This document shows, piece by piece, positions 42,213 to 51,464 of a stretch of DNA of 64,000 bases (position 1 is the stretch's first letter; every line of letters begins with the position of its first letter). The DNA is from an uncultured Clostridia bacterium. Its GTDB lineage: Bacteria > Bacillota > Clostridia > UBA1381 > UBA9506. A model generated the notes under the pieces. It saw nothing but the letters and a program-made list of their open reading frames with translations, made no database searches and was not told where the DNA came from. The DNA lies in the NCBI GenBank assembly GCA_934438075.1, contig CAKSBF010000007.1:76773-140772 (forward strand), written 5' to 3'. The position numbers were made by a program, and so were the translations under genes.

Positions 42213-44804
42213 ATGTCAAAAGCAAGAAAAATTACTTCGTTTCTCGTGGCAACTGCCATGACCGCAGGTATGACCTTAACTTCTTTTGCAGCGCTTCCGG
42301 GTGACGTTGTCGATTCTAAATACGAAGAGGCAATTGAAACTCTCGGTGCACTGGAAATTATGGTCGGCGACGCAGAAACCGGCAATTTTCGTCCAAATGA
42401 TACCCTTAAACGTTCGGAATTTGCAAAAGTAGCAGTTGAAACCATGGGACTTGGCGATGTTGCAAAAGGCAACATGCAGAAAACCCAGTTCCCGGATGTT
42501 GTAGAAAACCACTGGGCAAACGGCTATATTAACGTAGCATCGCAGCAAGGTATTGTTATCGGTGATGACGAAGGTAACTTCCGTCCGGATGACACCATCA
42601 AGTATTCTGAAGCAATGGCTATGTTGGTCAGAATTACCGGTTACGAACCGTCTGCTGAAAGCAAAGGCGGATACCCCTCCGGTCATATGGTAGTTGGTAC
42701 CCAGAACGGTATTGCTAAAAACGCGGCAGGATCTGCTAACGACGGCGTACAGCGTGGCGTTGTCGCACAGATGACCTTTAATTCACTGACCATTGATATG
42801 ATGGAACAGGTCGGTTTCGGAAGCGATGTAAAATATGAAATCGGCGACAAGACCTTACTGAGCGACTATCTGAATACCAGGAAAGTAAGCGCACAAATTA
42901 CTGCCGTTGGTACCAGCAGCATTACCGGCACCAGCTCTTTAAAGGACAATGAAATCCGTTTAGGCGAAGACGTATACGAAGTAGCAGACAAAGCTTTGCA
43001 CAACGTTCGCAATTTGCTTGGCTTTAACGTTGTCGCTTATATTCAGGAACAAGATGACAGCGATGAATATGTGATTCTTGCACGTGCCGAGAAAAACAAG
43101 AACAATTCCAAAAAGATTGCTGCTGACGATATCGAGTCTGTAAAGAGCTCCGGCTCATTGCACACGGTAGAATACTGGCTCGACAAGGATAATGATAAAG
43201 ACACGCAAAAACTTGATATTTCTGCAGATGCAAAAATGATTTACAACGGCAAAGCAGTTGAATTTGATGCCAACTTGCTGAAACCGGAAGCAGGACGCAT
43301 TGTTGCGCTTGACCATAACAACGATGATGTTTATGATATTGTTTTTGTAATCGCAACAGAAAACTATGTAGTAGAAGAAGTCATTTCTTCCAGCAACCGC
43401 GTAACTGATAAGTATGGCAAGCCTTCTCTGGTACTTGATCCGGATGACAAGGATATCAAATTCACCATCTATCGCGGCGAACAGTCCTTAAAACTTGATG
43501 ATTTGAAAGAATGGGATGTTCTGTCTGTCGCAAAGAGCAAAGATGGAAAAATTATTGAAGTAGAAGTTTCCAGCGAAAGTGTAACCGGTAAGGTTGAAGA
43601 AATTGACGGCGATAAAATCTTTATCAACGATAAAGAATACAAAGTTGCGAAAAACTACACTGACGAAATTAAATTAAATGATGAAGGCACATTCTACCTT
43701 GATGTTGAGGATAAAATTGCAGCAGTTGACGCTACCAGCCTTCTCTCCTCCAACTATGCTTACCTTGTTGCAGCAGAGATGAAGAGCGGTTTTGACAAAG
43801 TATTTGAAGCAAAACTGTTCGGCAAAGACGGCGAAACCCGCGTGTTGACTTCCACAGAAAAGATTAAATTTAACGGAAAGACCTCCACGCCTGCCGCTGA
43901 TGTCATTGCAGCACTTTCCGAGTCCTCATCCGTTCGCGCACAGCTCGTAACCTACGAAACCAATAAAGATGGCGCTATTACGCAGCTGAATACTGCAACA
44001 GACAAAACATCCACCGGTGAAGTAAACAAAAACGTGTTCACCAAAAACGTACAGGAAAGCCTTGTATACAAAAAAGCATCTCAAAAGCTCGGTGAATATA
44101 ACGTTGATAAAAACACCATTATATTTGATATTCCGGAAGGAAAAACCGACACCAGCGACTTCTCTATCCAGAACCTCGACCTGTTTGAAAACGACAGCGA
44201 ATATGACGTATCCATCTTCGACCTTGGTGAAGATATGACAGCGAAAGCTATCATCGTAACCAACTCCAAGGGCGCAGCAAACTTAGAGGCTCCGATTGCG
44301 GTTATCGATCAGATTACAACCGTTAACAACGCCGATAACGAAACTGTTCAGAAGGTATACGCTTACGTTGAAGGAAAGAGAGTGTCCTATCTGACTGAGG
44401 ATGACGGTGTTCTGACGAACGAATCCGGTGATGCGCTCAAGCGCGGCGATATCGTTCAGATGAAAATAAGCAACAAAAACGAAGTCGAAAGCGTCCGTGT
44501 TCTGTTTGAAATAGATAATAAAGCTGTGGAGGCAGAAACTAAGGTTGCAGATGACCTGACCACTGTTTACGGCAAGGTTGTGAAGAAATTTGCATCTTCC
44601 ATCAACGTTCAGGTTGACAGCGGCAAAGTGAAAAACTACTCTATCAGCGGCACGACGGTCTACGAAGTAAATACGAAAAAGACCAACAACATTGTTTCTG
44701 TTGTAACACCGGGCGACATTGCACAGTATGACGAGCTTGACCAGAGCCGCGTATTCATTAAGATTTACAAGGATACTGTTCAGGAAATCGTTATTGTAAA
44801 ATAA
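42213..44804 (+). CDS. S-layer-homology domain exported protein
   Basis: An 863-residue surface protein. MSKARKITSFLVATAMTAGM ... TSFAA is a signal peptide. Two to three SLH-type repeats follow over about residues 25-190 (EIMVGDAETGNFRPNDTLKR, FPDVVENHWANGYINVASQQ, GIVIGDDEGNFRPDDTIKYS), which would bind pyruvylated wall polymers. The remaining 650 residues are acidic, Lys/Asp/Thr-rich beta-type repeats with no recognised enzyme motif. AAGGAGG precedes the ATG. Composition and position suggest a main S-layer protein; a minor surface protein is the alternative. Confidence 0.9.
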   Translation: MSKARKITSFLVATAMTAGMTLTSFAALPGDVVDSKYEEAIETLGALEIMVGDAETGNFRPNDTLKRSEFAKVAVETMGLGDVAKGNMQKTQFPDVVENHWANGYINVASQQGIVIGDDEGNFRPDDTIKYSEAMAMLVRITGYEPSAESKGGYPSGHMVVGTQNGIAKNAAGSANDGVQRGVVAQMTFNSLTIDMMEQVGFGSDVKYEIGDKTLLSDYLNTRKVSAQITAVGTSSITGTSSLKDNEIRLGEDVYEVADKALHNVRNLLGFNVVAYIQEQDDSDEYVILARAEKNKNNSKKIAADDIESVKSSGSLHTVEYWLDKDNDKDTQKLDISADAKMIYNGKAVEFDANLLKPEAGRIVALDHNNDDVYDIVFVIATENYVVEEVISSSNRVTDKYGKPSLVLDPDDKDIKFTIYRGEQSLKLDDLKEWDVLSVAKSKDGKIIEVEVSSESVTGKVEEIDGDKIFINDKEYKVAKNYTDEIKLNDEGTFYLDVEDKIAAVDATSLLSSNYAYLVAAEMKSGFDKVFEAKLFGKDGETRVLTSTEKIKFNGKTSTPAADVIAALSESSSVRAQLVTYETNKDGAITQLNTATDKTSTGEVNKNVFTKNVQESLVYKKASQKLGEYNVDKNTIIFDIPEGKTDTSDFSIQNLDLFENDSEYDVSIFDLGEDMTAKAIIVTNSKGAANLEAPIAVIDQITTVNNADNETVQKVYAYVEGKRVSYLTEDDGVLTNESGDALKRGDIVQMKISNKNEVESVRVLFEIDNKAVEAETKVADDLTTVYGKVVKKFASSINVQVDSGKVKNYSISGTTVYEVNTKKTNNIVSVVTPGDIAQYDELDQSRVFIKIYKDTVQEIVIVK

Positions 44805-44845
44805 TTAAGCCAGCCAACCAAATTAATATATCACACAACCTCCAA

Positions 44846-44874
44846 GAAAGCCGCGCCATAATGGCGCGGCTTTC
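44846..44874. terminator. Bidirectional terminator between SLH and GH26-like genes
   Basis: A near-perfect 29-base palindrome (14-bp arms GAAAGCCGCGCCAT and complement, single centre base 44860), placed between converging stop codons. Confidence 0.78.
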
Positions 44875-44885
44875 AAACCATATAA

Positions 44886-46793
44886 TTATTTTGTTAAATA
44901 GATACTGCGCGTTGCCGCATCCCATTGAACATTTATCCCAAGTGCCTCTCCTACCGCACGAAGCGGAACCATCGTACGGTCATAAAGAATCATCGGGGCG
45001 GCAGGCAGAAAAGTTTCGCTTCCGTCTTTATACATAACATTGGAATCAATTTGAAGCACAAGCGTTATAGGATCATTTACGATTGTAATACTTCTATCTG
45101 CTCCGTTCCATGTAACGAAAGCTCCCATCGACTGACTGACAAGACGAATGGGCACCAATGTGCTGTCGGTTAAAATGGTTGCCGGAACATCACTTTCAAT
45201 CAATGCACCATTCAGATAAATATGCAGCGGTTTTTGCAAAGTAACATCTTTTCCGAGCCATTCTCCGCCAACTGCAATTTGCATTTGATAACGGTTTGCC
45301 GCAAAATCGGAAAGCTTCAGAAACAGTTTGGTACTGTCAGTTGTCCGGGCAGACGCCTCTATTCCATTTAGCAATAAACCAACATTTGGTTCTGTAACCT
45401 TATATTTATGTGCATAAACAGAAACCTCAGCATCTTCCGCCTGAAGTAATGAACTAAGCCGATAATATGTTGACGCTTTGCTTTGACCACGCTGAATAAA
45501 ATGAGGCAAAGTAATCAAATCACAATATAGATTTTTCAATGCAGCATTGGTGGATAACGCAACATCAACCACTTCATTATCCAAAGAACGATCAAAATAA
45601 TGTATCAGCTTTACCTGGGGATATACAACAGGAACCGTTTTATAAATTATTTTCAACTGCTCCATTGCCCAAGCAGTGCAATCTTCACCCAGGGTACGTG
45701 TGTAGTGCGATACACCGGATTCACTAAGCGCAATCGGCTTACGATCTCCATACTTTTCAACGATTTCAGAAAGCGCAAGCACCGGATCGGCATTATCGCC
45801 GGTTTGAAAAACAACCTCATTAAATTTCTCCTGCTCCGACCAGTCGTTTCTTCCGGTAAAATAACGCTGTGAGTATAAAGAACAGCCTACCCAGTCTACA
45901 TATTCATCACCGGGGTAATAGTCATCCATATCAACATCCCAGCTGGAAACGCTGTACGGACTCCACATCATAGCGATATTAGGACACTGTGAGCGCGCCA
46001 TGTCTGTAATAAGACGAAACGCTGCAATAAACTCCTGCGAGTTTGCACGATTATCCCAGATATTCATTTCCGCACCAAAACGCAAAATAATTTTCAAATC
46101 GGGGTATTGCTGCAAAAAATGAAGTAACTCCAGTGCATAAGCGGAATCCCTTAAAATCTCAGATATTTGCGTCCCCTCACCGGGGCAATTCAATGCCACA
46201 GTTACCATTTGTCCACGTTCACGTGCCTTGTTAAGTATTACACGCGGCCAGTCAAAATTGGTGTCACCATATTCAATATACAGCAACACGGAGGAAGTTT
46301 CGCCTAACTCATCCGCTAAAACACTGTCGGAAACCACTCCATAATATGTACCGGAAACAGGCTCATGTTTAGCTCCATAATAAATTTGCGGTGAATCTGT
46401 TTGCCGATACATCTCAAAGCGAGTCGTATATTGCAAAATCTTTGCTTTCGCAATCTTCACTCCATCTGCCCAGCCAATACGGTCCGCATAGGGAACATAA
46501 CGGTTAAAAAAATCTGCCGCCTCCGAATACCGCCCATGCTTTTCCAAAAGCTCTGCCGTTTGCAAAAGCTTTGTCGCCGCCATAGTCAGATAGTCCTCCG
46601 TTGCCGGTTCGGCAGCAAGCGTATTTACAATCGTACTGCAAAGCCACACGGCATTGTCACAATCCCCTTGCTCTATAGCTTCAATAAAGCGATTATTATT
46701 TTCCCAAAAATCCATAGAAAGCTCTGCGAAAACAGGCGTAGATGAAACAACAATCAGTATACAGAAAATAATCGATAACATCTTTTTCTTCAT
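44886..46793 (-). CDS. Exported GH26-like glycoside hydrolase with copper-amine-oxidase-type domains
   Basis: A 635-residue protein with a signal peptide (MKKKMLSIIFCILIVVSSTP). Residues to about 110 are helical, TPR-like. About 140-400 is a clan-A barrel: IILRFGAEMNIWD places a Glu as likely acid/base, and PIALSESGVSHY holds a Glu as likely nucleophile, as in GH26 mannanase-type enzymes. The C-terminal 120 residues contain two Cu_amine_oxidN1-type repeats (LVPIRLVSQSMGAFVTWNG, MVPLRAVGEALGINVQWDA), which are wall or stalk modules. It converges on the SLH gene. Substrate (mannan or other beta-glycan) unknown. Confidence 0.72.
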   Translation of the reverse strand: MKKKMLSIIFCILIVVSSTPVFAELSMDFWENNNRFIEAIEQGDCDNAVWLCSTIVNTLAAEPATEDYLTMAATKLLQTAELLEKHGRYSEAADFFNRYVPYADRIGWADGVKIAKAKILQYTTRFEMYRQTDSPQIYYGAKHEPVSGTYYGVVSDSVLADELGETSSVLLYIEYGDTNFDWPRVILNKARERGQMVTVALNCPGEGTQISEILRDSAYALELLHFLQQYPDLKIILRFGAEMNIWDNRANSQEFIAAFRLITDMARSQCPNIAMMWSPYSVSSWDVDMDDYYPGDEYVDWVGCSLYSQRYFTGRNDWSEQEKFNEVVFQTGDNADPVLALSEIVEKYGDRKPIALSESGVSHYTRTLGEDCTAWAMEQLKIIYKTVPVVYPQVKLIHYFDRSLDNEVVDVALSTNAALKNLYCDLITLPHFIQRGQSKASTYYRLSSLLQAEDAEVSVYAHKYKVTEPNVGLLLNGIEASARTTDSTKLFLKLSDFAANRYQMQIAVGGEWLGKDVTLQKPLHIYLNGALIESDVPATILTDSTLVPIRLVSQSMGAFVTWNGADRSITIVNDPITLVLQIDSNVMYKDGSETFLPAAPMILYDRTMVPLRAVGEALGINVQWDAATRSIYLTK

Positions 46794-46823
46794 AATGCAA
46801 AAATGCCCCTTTACAATGTTTAT

Positions 46824-47678
46824 TTATAATCCAATCAGCTGTATAATCCATCCGCTGATAATACCGGCAAGCGTAACCAGCACAAGAACAGATATACTTT
46901 CCTTAACACGCTTATTCACGCGAAACAATACCAGCAAGCCGACTCCGGCACCGGAACAAAGACCTGCTACCGCCGCCCCAAAACTAATGGTGCCGCGCAG
47001 AAGAAGCTCCGTCAATAACACAGAAGAGGCACAATTGGGAATCAAGCCAATTACAGCCGCAATCACTGGCTGAAGCAAGGTGTTATTTAAAAACAGCGCA
47101 GACAAGCGTTCCTCGCCGATAAAAGCAATCAATGCATTTAACAGAAAGGAAACCAGAAGTATGAAAAAAAAGATGCTGACAGTGTGTCGGATGGCAGCAT
47201 ATAAAATACCATGACTGTCACAGCCGCAATGGTCGCATACATCCTCATGAATGTGTTCCTGATGTGCGGTATCACCCTTATGCAAAAATAACTGCAGTAC
47301 TACATCCGTCAGGAATCCAACAAGAATAGCAATCACAAGTTTAATAGCAATCAGCTTCAAAATTATGCTCCAACTCTCCGGTGCCGTTAACAAAACGGGT
47401 ATCGCCTCATCCGAAGTGGCAATAAAAACGGAAACCAGCGTTCCCATTGTAATAACACGTCCCGCATAAAGATTTGCCGCAGCAACAGAAAATCCGCACT
47501 GCGGAAAGATTCCGAGCAGCGAACCGCCAACACAGCCAAATTTCCCGGTTCCTGCCAGTAATGCTTCAATCTTATGCGATTTTTTATGTTCAACATATTC
47601 AATAAGCAGATATGCCAAAAATAAAAACGGCAACATTTTTACCGCGTCCAGCAGTGTATCTACAATAATATCCGACAT
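46824..47678 (-). CDS. Putative heavy-metal exporter (ArsP_2/10TM family)
   Basis: A 284-residue membrane protein of the putative 10TM metal-exporter family. LLAGTGKFGCVGGSLLGIFP and FPQCGFSVAAANLYAGRVIT are the repeat-one marks, LIPNCASSVLLTELLLRGTI the matching second-repeat motif. A cytoplasmic loop holds HQEHIHEDVCDHCGCDSHG, rich in His and Cys and fit to bind metal. AAAGGAG precedes the ATG at 47678; the frame runs further upstream without support. It lies 16 bases after rdgB. Metal identity (Mn, Zn, Cd or As) is unknown. Confidence 0.8.
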   Translation of the reverse strand: MSDIIVDTLLDAVKMLPFLFLAYLLIEYVEHKKSHKIEALLAGTGKFGCVGGSLLGIFPQCGFSVAAANLYAGRVITMGTLVSVFIATSDEAIPVLLTAPESWSIILKLIAIKLVIAILVGFLTDVVLQLFLHKGDTAHQEHIHEDVCDHCGCDSHGILYAAIRHTVSIFFFILLVSFLLNALIAFIGEERLSALFLNNTLLQPVIAAVIGLIPNCASSVLLTELLLRGTISFGAAVAGLCSGAGVGLLVLFRVNKRVKESISVLVLVTLAGIISGWIIQLIGL

Positions 47679-47694
47679 AAAAACGAACTCCTTT

Positions 47695-48291
47695 TTATGA
47701 CTCCAACACTTTATCAAAAACTTCCTTCATCCGGCGCAACGCCTTGCCCCGATGACTGATAGCGTTCTTTTCATCAGAAGAAAGCTCCGCGAAGGTTTTG
47801 TCATATTCTTTGACATAAAATACAGGATCGTAGCCAAATCCATTTGCGCCGCGGATTTCCCGTAAAATCGTCCCGTTCACCTCACCGCGCGTGGTATGAA
47901 TCGAACCATCCGGCATAACCAAACACATCACACAGACAAAACGCGCGCCTCGTTGCTCATTGGGAACATCACGCAGCTCATACAGAAGCTTTTGAATGTT
48001 ATCGGCATCATTTGCCTGCTCGCCCGCAAAACGTGCTGAATACACACCCGGACGCCCACCCAGCGCCTCTACCTCCAGTCCGGAGTCATCGGCCAGTACC
48101 GGCAGATGCAATAACTGCATAATTGTTTCTGCCTTTTTTTGTGCGTTGGCTGTAAAGCTGTCACCATCCTCAACAATCTCAATATCTAATTTTAAATCAT
48201 GCAGTCCGAGCACTTCTGTATCGTTTAATATCTCGCGAATTTCTTTCAGTTTTCCTTCATTCCCTGTTGCAACAATTAATTTATTTAACAT
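47695..48291 (-). CDS. rdgB: Non-canonical purine NTP pyrophosphatase (RdgB/HAM1)
   Basis: A 198-residue house-cleaning enzyme hydrolysing dITP, XTP and ITP. LIVATGNEGKLKEIREIL is the signature N-terminus, and VLADDSGLEVEALGGRPGVYSA, GFGYDPVFYV and ISHRGKALRRMKEV complete the active site. It overlaps the end of the upstream DUF4380-like gene by 11 bases, so translation is coupled. The metal exporter gene follows. Confidence 0.97.
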   Translation of the reverse strand: MLNKLIVATGNEGKLKEIREILNDTEVLGLHDLKLDIEIVEDGDSFTANAQKKAETIMQLLHLPVLADDSGLEVEALGGRPGVYSARFAGEQANDADNIQKLLYELRDVPNEQRGARFVCVMCLVMPDGSIHTTRGEVNGTILREIRGANGFGYDPVFYVKEYDKTFAELSSDEKNAISHRGKALRRMKEVFDKVLES

Positions 48292-49207
48292 ATTTTTTCA
48301 CCAGTAATTCCAATTCATTTTCATTCTCTGAAGGGCATGTTTCTTTGTAAAGGCTCCATACTTCACTATGTTTTGCAGAAGCATCCGGTGCAAGCTTTGT
48401 CATTTCTCCCAGCGTTTCCATTTCCAAAAACAATGCATTGGTATAGGTTTCAAAATTCATACCGCCATCCGGATAGTTTCCGCCTTCAATCGGGGTGAAT
48501 TGCTTTAAAAACAAATCGCCGTGATTAAAATACATTGCAAAACCATGTTCAGAATTAATTCCGACCTTAAAGGAATCCTCATTCTTTTCATTCTGCGCGA
48601 GAGTAATATATTTATCACCCCAGCAAACACGTTCATCCGTCATTTTGCTGTATGGCCAAAGCGCAAGCAAGCGATTACTGAGCAGACCCGTGTCCTTCTG
48701 CGGCTGCGGAACAATCTCTTTTCCACCGGCAGCAAGCACAGTGATCGGCCACAGCGCAAGCTCTACAGGCCATGCTGCAAGATTTGTTACCTTATGCATC
48801 AGCGTTACCTTTGTGCTTTCAGAATCCAAAGTAACATCAATTTCATAAACAAACTGATTCCATTTTTGCGGCTGCGGCTTTAAACGCACTCCATTTTCAA
48901 TTAATTCATAGGCAACCGGTTCATTATCCGGATAATAACTTTTAGGCATTCCTTCCGGGCTTACCCAAAGACGATGTCCGCCGTAAGTATACCATGTTCC
49001 GCCGCCAAACTTATCAAAATCAGCACCGGAACGGTAAAAAATGCGGTCCAAATCCTCGTACATAACATTTTCCCCATCAACGAATGAATAATTAATAATT
49101 CTGGGTCCGACCTCAATGGTTGCAATAACCTTTACAATGCCGTTAGAGATTTCCAGACAACGACCATAATTTTTGTATTCTGTTTCATTTACAGTAATTT
49201 GTGCCAA
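48281..49207 (-). CDS. DUF4380-like, galactose-mutarotase-fold protein
   Basis: A 308-residue protein of the DUF4380/mutarotase-like type (from the pattern VIATIEVGPRIINYSFVDGE and WYTYGGHRLWVSPEGMPKSY). It resembles aldose epimerase-fold carbohydrate-binding proteins; no catalytic function is proven. The start is probably the TTG at 49207, 7 bases after AAAGGTGGG, giving (M)AQITVNETEY. It is the first gene of the run rdgB-ArsP_2-GH26-like and may serve carbohydrate metabolism. Confidence 0.68.
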   Translation of the reverse strand: MAQITVNETEYKNYGRCLEISNGIVKVIATIEVGPRIINYSFVDGENVMYEDLDRIFYRSGADFDKFGGGTWYTYGGHRLWVSPEGMPKSYYPDNEPVAYELIENGVRLKPQPQKWNQFVYEIDVTLDSESTKVTLMHKVTNLAAWPVELALWPITVLAAGGKEIVPQPQKDTGLLSNRLLALWPYSKMTDERVCWGDKYITLAQNEKNEDSFKVGINSEHGFAMYFNHGDLFLKQFTPIEGGNYPDGGMNFETYTNALFLEMETLGEMTKLAPDASAKHSEVWSLYKETCPSENENELELLVKKYVK

Positions 49208-49321
49208 AATAATTCCCACCTTTTATAGTGTAATATAGCTTTTATATTAATTATTATACTTTATATTGTTTGAGAAATCAAGCAGATAGAAAATAAAAGT
49301 ATTGTTTAAAAAACAAGGGAC

Positions 49322-49350
49322 TTGTAATTTGTCGAAAAATACGATACAAT
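49322..49350 (+). promoter_or_regulatory. SigmaA promoter of the phosphofructokinase gene
   Basis: TTGTAA (49322-49327), 17-base spacer, TACAAT (49345-49350), about 33 bases before the GTG start. Confidence 0.55.
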
Positions 49351-49382
49351 AAAAGTACATCATCATAGAAAGAGGGGATTTT

Positions 49383-50627
49383 GTGACAAAGATTATGGGA
49401 AACGCCATTATCGGTCAGTCGGGAGGTCCGACAGCTGCAATTAATTCCAGTTTGGCAGGCATCTATTTAGCGGCAAAACAGTCTGATAAAATAGGTTCTG
49501 TATTAGGAATGATTAATGGATTTGAGGGTTTTTTAGCCGAACGCCTGGTTAATTTAGACCATTACTTAAAAAACAACGAGGATATAGAGCTTTTGCGCCA
49601 CACACCGGCTGCATATCTTGGTTCCTGCAGATTCAGATTGCCAAAATGGGAAGAAAATGAGGAATTGTACCGCGATGCGTTCGTCCTTTTTGAAAAATAC
49701 GATATTCGTTACTTTTTCTATATTGGTGGAAATGATTCTATGGACACAGTGATGAAGCTTTCCGATTATGCCAAGCAGCATGATAAGAAAATTTGTTTTG
49801 TCGGTGTACCCAAAACAATAGATAACGATTTGTTGGAGACAGACCACACGCCCGGTTTCGGCAGTGCGGCAAAATACATCGCGGCAACCATTCGCGAGGT
49901 TGCTCTGGATTCGCAGGCTTACTTCTTAAATTCTGTCACAGTCATTGAAATTATGGGCAGAAATGCCGGTTGGCTGACCGCTGCTTCCGCTTTGGCAAGA
50001 AAAGAAAAAGGTGACAGCCCCGATTTAATCTACCTTCCGGAATGTGTTTTTTCTTTTGAACAGTACCTTAATGACTTAAAAACAGTATTTGCCAAAAAGA
50101 AAAATATTATCGTCACTGTTTCGGAGGGTGTCCGCACAGCCGACGGAAGTTATGTATGCGATGCCGTGTCCAGCGGAAAAGAAGACGCTTTCGGACATAA
50201 ATATCTGGGAGGAACTGCTAATGTTCTGGCACAATATGCCGCAGAGAAAATGAGCTGCAAGACACGCGGAATAGAATTAAATATTCCTCAGCGCTGCGCC
50301 GCTCACTTTCTTTCCAAAACGGATATGGACGAAGCAACGGAAAACGGAAAGTCTGCGGTAAAATTTGCTCTCGAAGGAGCGAGCGGCGTTATGATCGCCT
50401 ACGAACGCATATCGGATGAACCATATCAAGTGCAATTCAAAGCCAAAGATATTTTTGCTATTGCAAATGGTGAGAAAGTTATTCCTCCCGAATGGATTGA
50501 TGCAGGCAAAAATGATGTAACGGAAGACTTTCTGCGCTATGCGCGTCCGTTGATTCAAGGTGAGCCAACACCGATATTTGAAAACGGTCTCCCCAAACAT
50601 CTGCCGCTGCCAAAAGAAAGATTTTAA
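49383..50627 (+). CDS. pfp: PPi-dependent phosphofructokinase
   Basis: A 414-residue phosphofructokinase using pyrophosphate to interconvert fructose-6-P and fructose-1,6-bisP. IIGQSGGPTAAINSSLAGI, FYIGGNDSMDT (phosphoryl donor region; Asp where ATP enzymes have Gly) and VPKTIDNDLLETDHTPGFGS, whose Lys marks PPi dependence, are visible. MGRNAGWLTAASAL and GIELNIPQRCAAHF follow. It starts with GTG at 49383, 5-6 bases after AGAGGGG, and is followed by a hairpin. With class III Fbp elsewhere in the window it supports a reversible glycolytic flux. Confidence 0.9.
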   Translation: MTKIMGNAIIGQSGGPTAAINSSLAGIYLAAKQSDKIGSVLGMINGFEGFLAERLVNLDHYLKNNEDIELLRHTPAAYLGSCRFRLPKWEENEELYRDAFVLFEKYDIRYFFYIGGNDSMDTVMKLSDYAKQHDKKICFVGVPKTIDNDLLETDHTPGFGSAAKYIAATIREVALDSQAYFLNSVTVIEIMGRNAGWLTAASALARKEKGDSPDLIYLPECVFSFEQYLNDLKTVFAKKKNIIVTVSEGVRTADGSYVCDAVSSGKEDAFGHKYLGGTANVLAQYAAEKMSCKTRGIELNIPQRCAAHFLSKTDMDEATENGKSAVKFALEGASGVMIAYERISDEPYQVQFKAKDIFAIANGEKVIPPEWIDAGKNDVTEDFLRYARPLIQGEPTPIFENGLPKHLPLPKERF

Positions 50628-50677
50628 GTTTTGCAGATCAAATATTATTTTCTAAATAAAGTGGGTTTTACTTTTTC

Positions 50678-50720
50678 GTATAAACAAAAGACCGCTGTTT
50701 TAGCGGCCTTTTGTTTATAC
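50678..50720. terminator. Terminator between pfp and the ThuA-type gene
   Basis: A 19-base inverted repeat (50678-50696 with 50702-50720, one mismatch, 5-base loop) with A/T-rich arms; no strong T-run follows, but the position between converging genes suits termination in both directions. Confidence 0.65.
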
Positions 50721-50735
50721 GGATTATTGAACTTG

Positions 50736-51452
50736 TCATTTTTCCAACGGCTTATGTTCCGGACAGTCCAATATATCCAGGCGCTTTGTCGGAACGGCCC
50801 ATTTTACTGCATTCCGTATAACAGTTTGAATTTCCGGCTGATAATAAATCGGATAAGTCTCATGCCCCGGTTGAAAATAGAACACTTTTCCTAAGCCGCG
50901 ATTATAGCAGCATCCGCTGCGAAATACTTCACCGGTGGAATACCAACCTACAAACACCAACCTATCCGGCTGAGGTATATCAAACGGTTCTGAATATGTC
51001 TCTTCGTGGGGAATTTCAAAATATTCGCCCAAACCTTCCGCTATCTGACTGGACGGTGACACTACCCACACTCTTTCCTTTGCATCGGATTCGTGCCAGC
51101 TAAGGTTGCCGCTTGAACCAATCAATCTCATAAACGGTTTTGATTTATGTGCGGAGTGAAGAAAAACAGCACCCATTCCCTTTAAAACCGCCTCATGTAC
51201 TCTCGCTGCCACTTCATCCGGAACATCTTTGTGCTTGACATGCGCCCACCAGATGAGTACATCTGTATCATCCAGCACCTCCTGTGTCAGACCGCACTCC
51301 GGGTCCTGTAAGGTGCAGGTACGTACGCATATTTCATCATTTTCCAAAAAATCTTTAATAGCGTTATGAATACCATGCGGATAAACTTTTGAACTTTGGT
51401 TTGCCGCATCCTGTTCATGATAAAATTCGTTAAATATTGTAACTTTAATCAT
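50736..51452 (-). CDS. ThuA-like trehalose-utilisation family protein
   Basis: A 238-residue class I glutamine-amidotransferase-like (ThuA) protein. IKVTIFNEFYHEQ, DVLIWWAHVKHKDVPDEVAA and VFLHSAHKSKPFMRLIG are family marks, and KVFYFQPGHETYPIYYQPEI contains conserved GHE. ThuA proteins accompany ThuB-type Gfo/Idh oxidoreductases in 3-oxo-disaccharide use, but their own chemistry is not settled. It is the last gene of the LacI-led operon, 12 bases after an oxidoreductase. GGGGG precedes the ATG. Confidence 0.88.
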   Translation of the reverse strand: MIKVTIFNEFYHEQDAANQSSKVYPHGIHNAIKDFLENDEICVRTCTLQDPECGLTQEVLDDTDVLIWWAHVKHKDVPDEVAARVHEAVLKGMGAVFLHSAHKSKPFMRLIGSSGNLSWHESDAKERVWVVSPSSQIAEGLGEYFEIPHEETYSEPFDIPQPDRLVFVGWYSTGEVFRSGCCYNRGLGKVFYFQPGHETYPIYYQPEIQTVIRNAVKWAVPTKRLDILDCPEHKPLEK

Positions 51453-51464
51453 GCTCTTCCCCCA

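Noticed and set aside
49740..49770. Unusual active site in the phosphofructokinase (GGNDS)
   Set aside because: The Asp and the PKTIDND lysine still mark PPi use, and I recall GGNDS in related clades, so it is probably normal.
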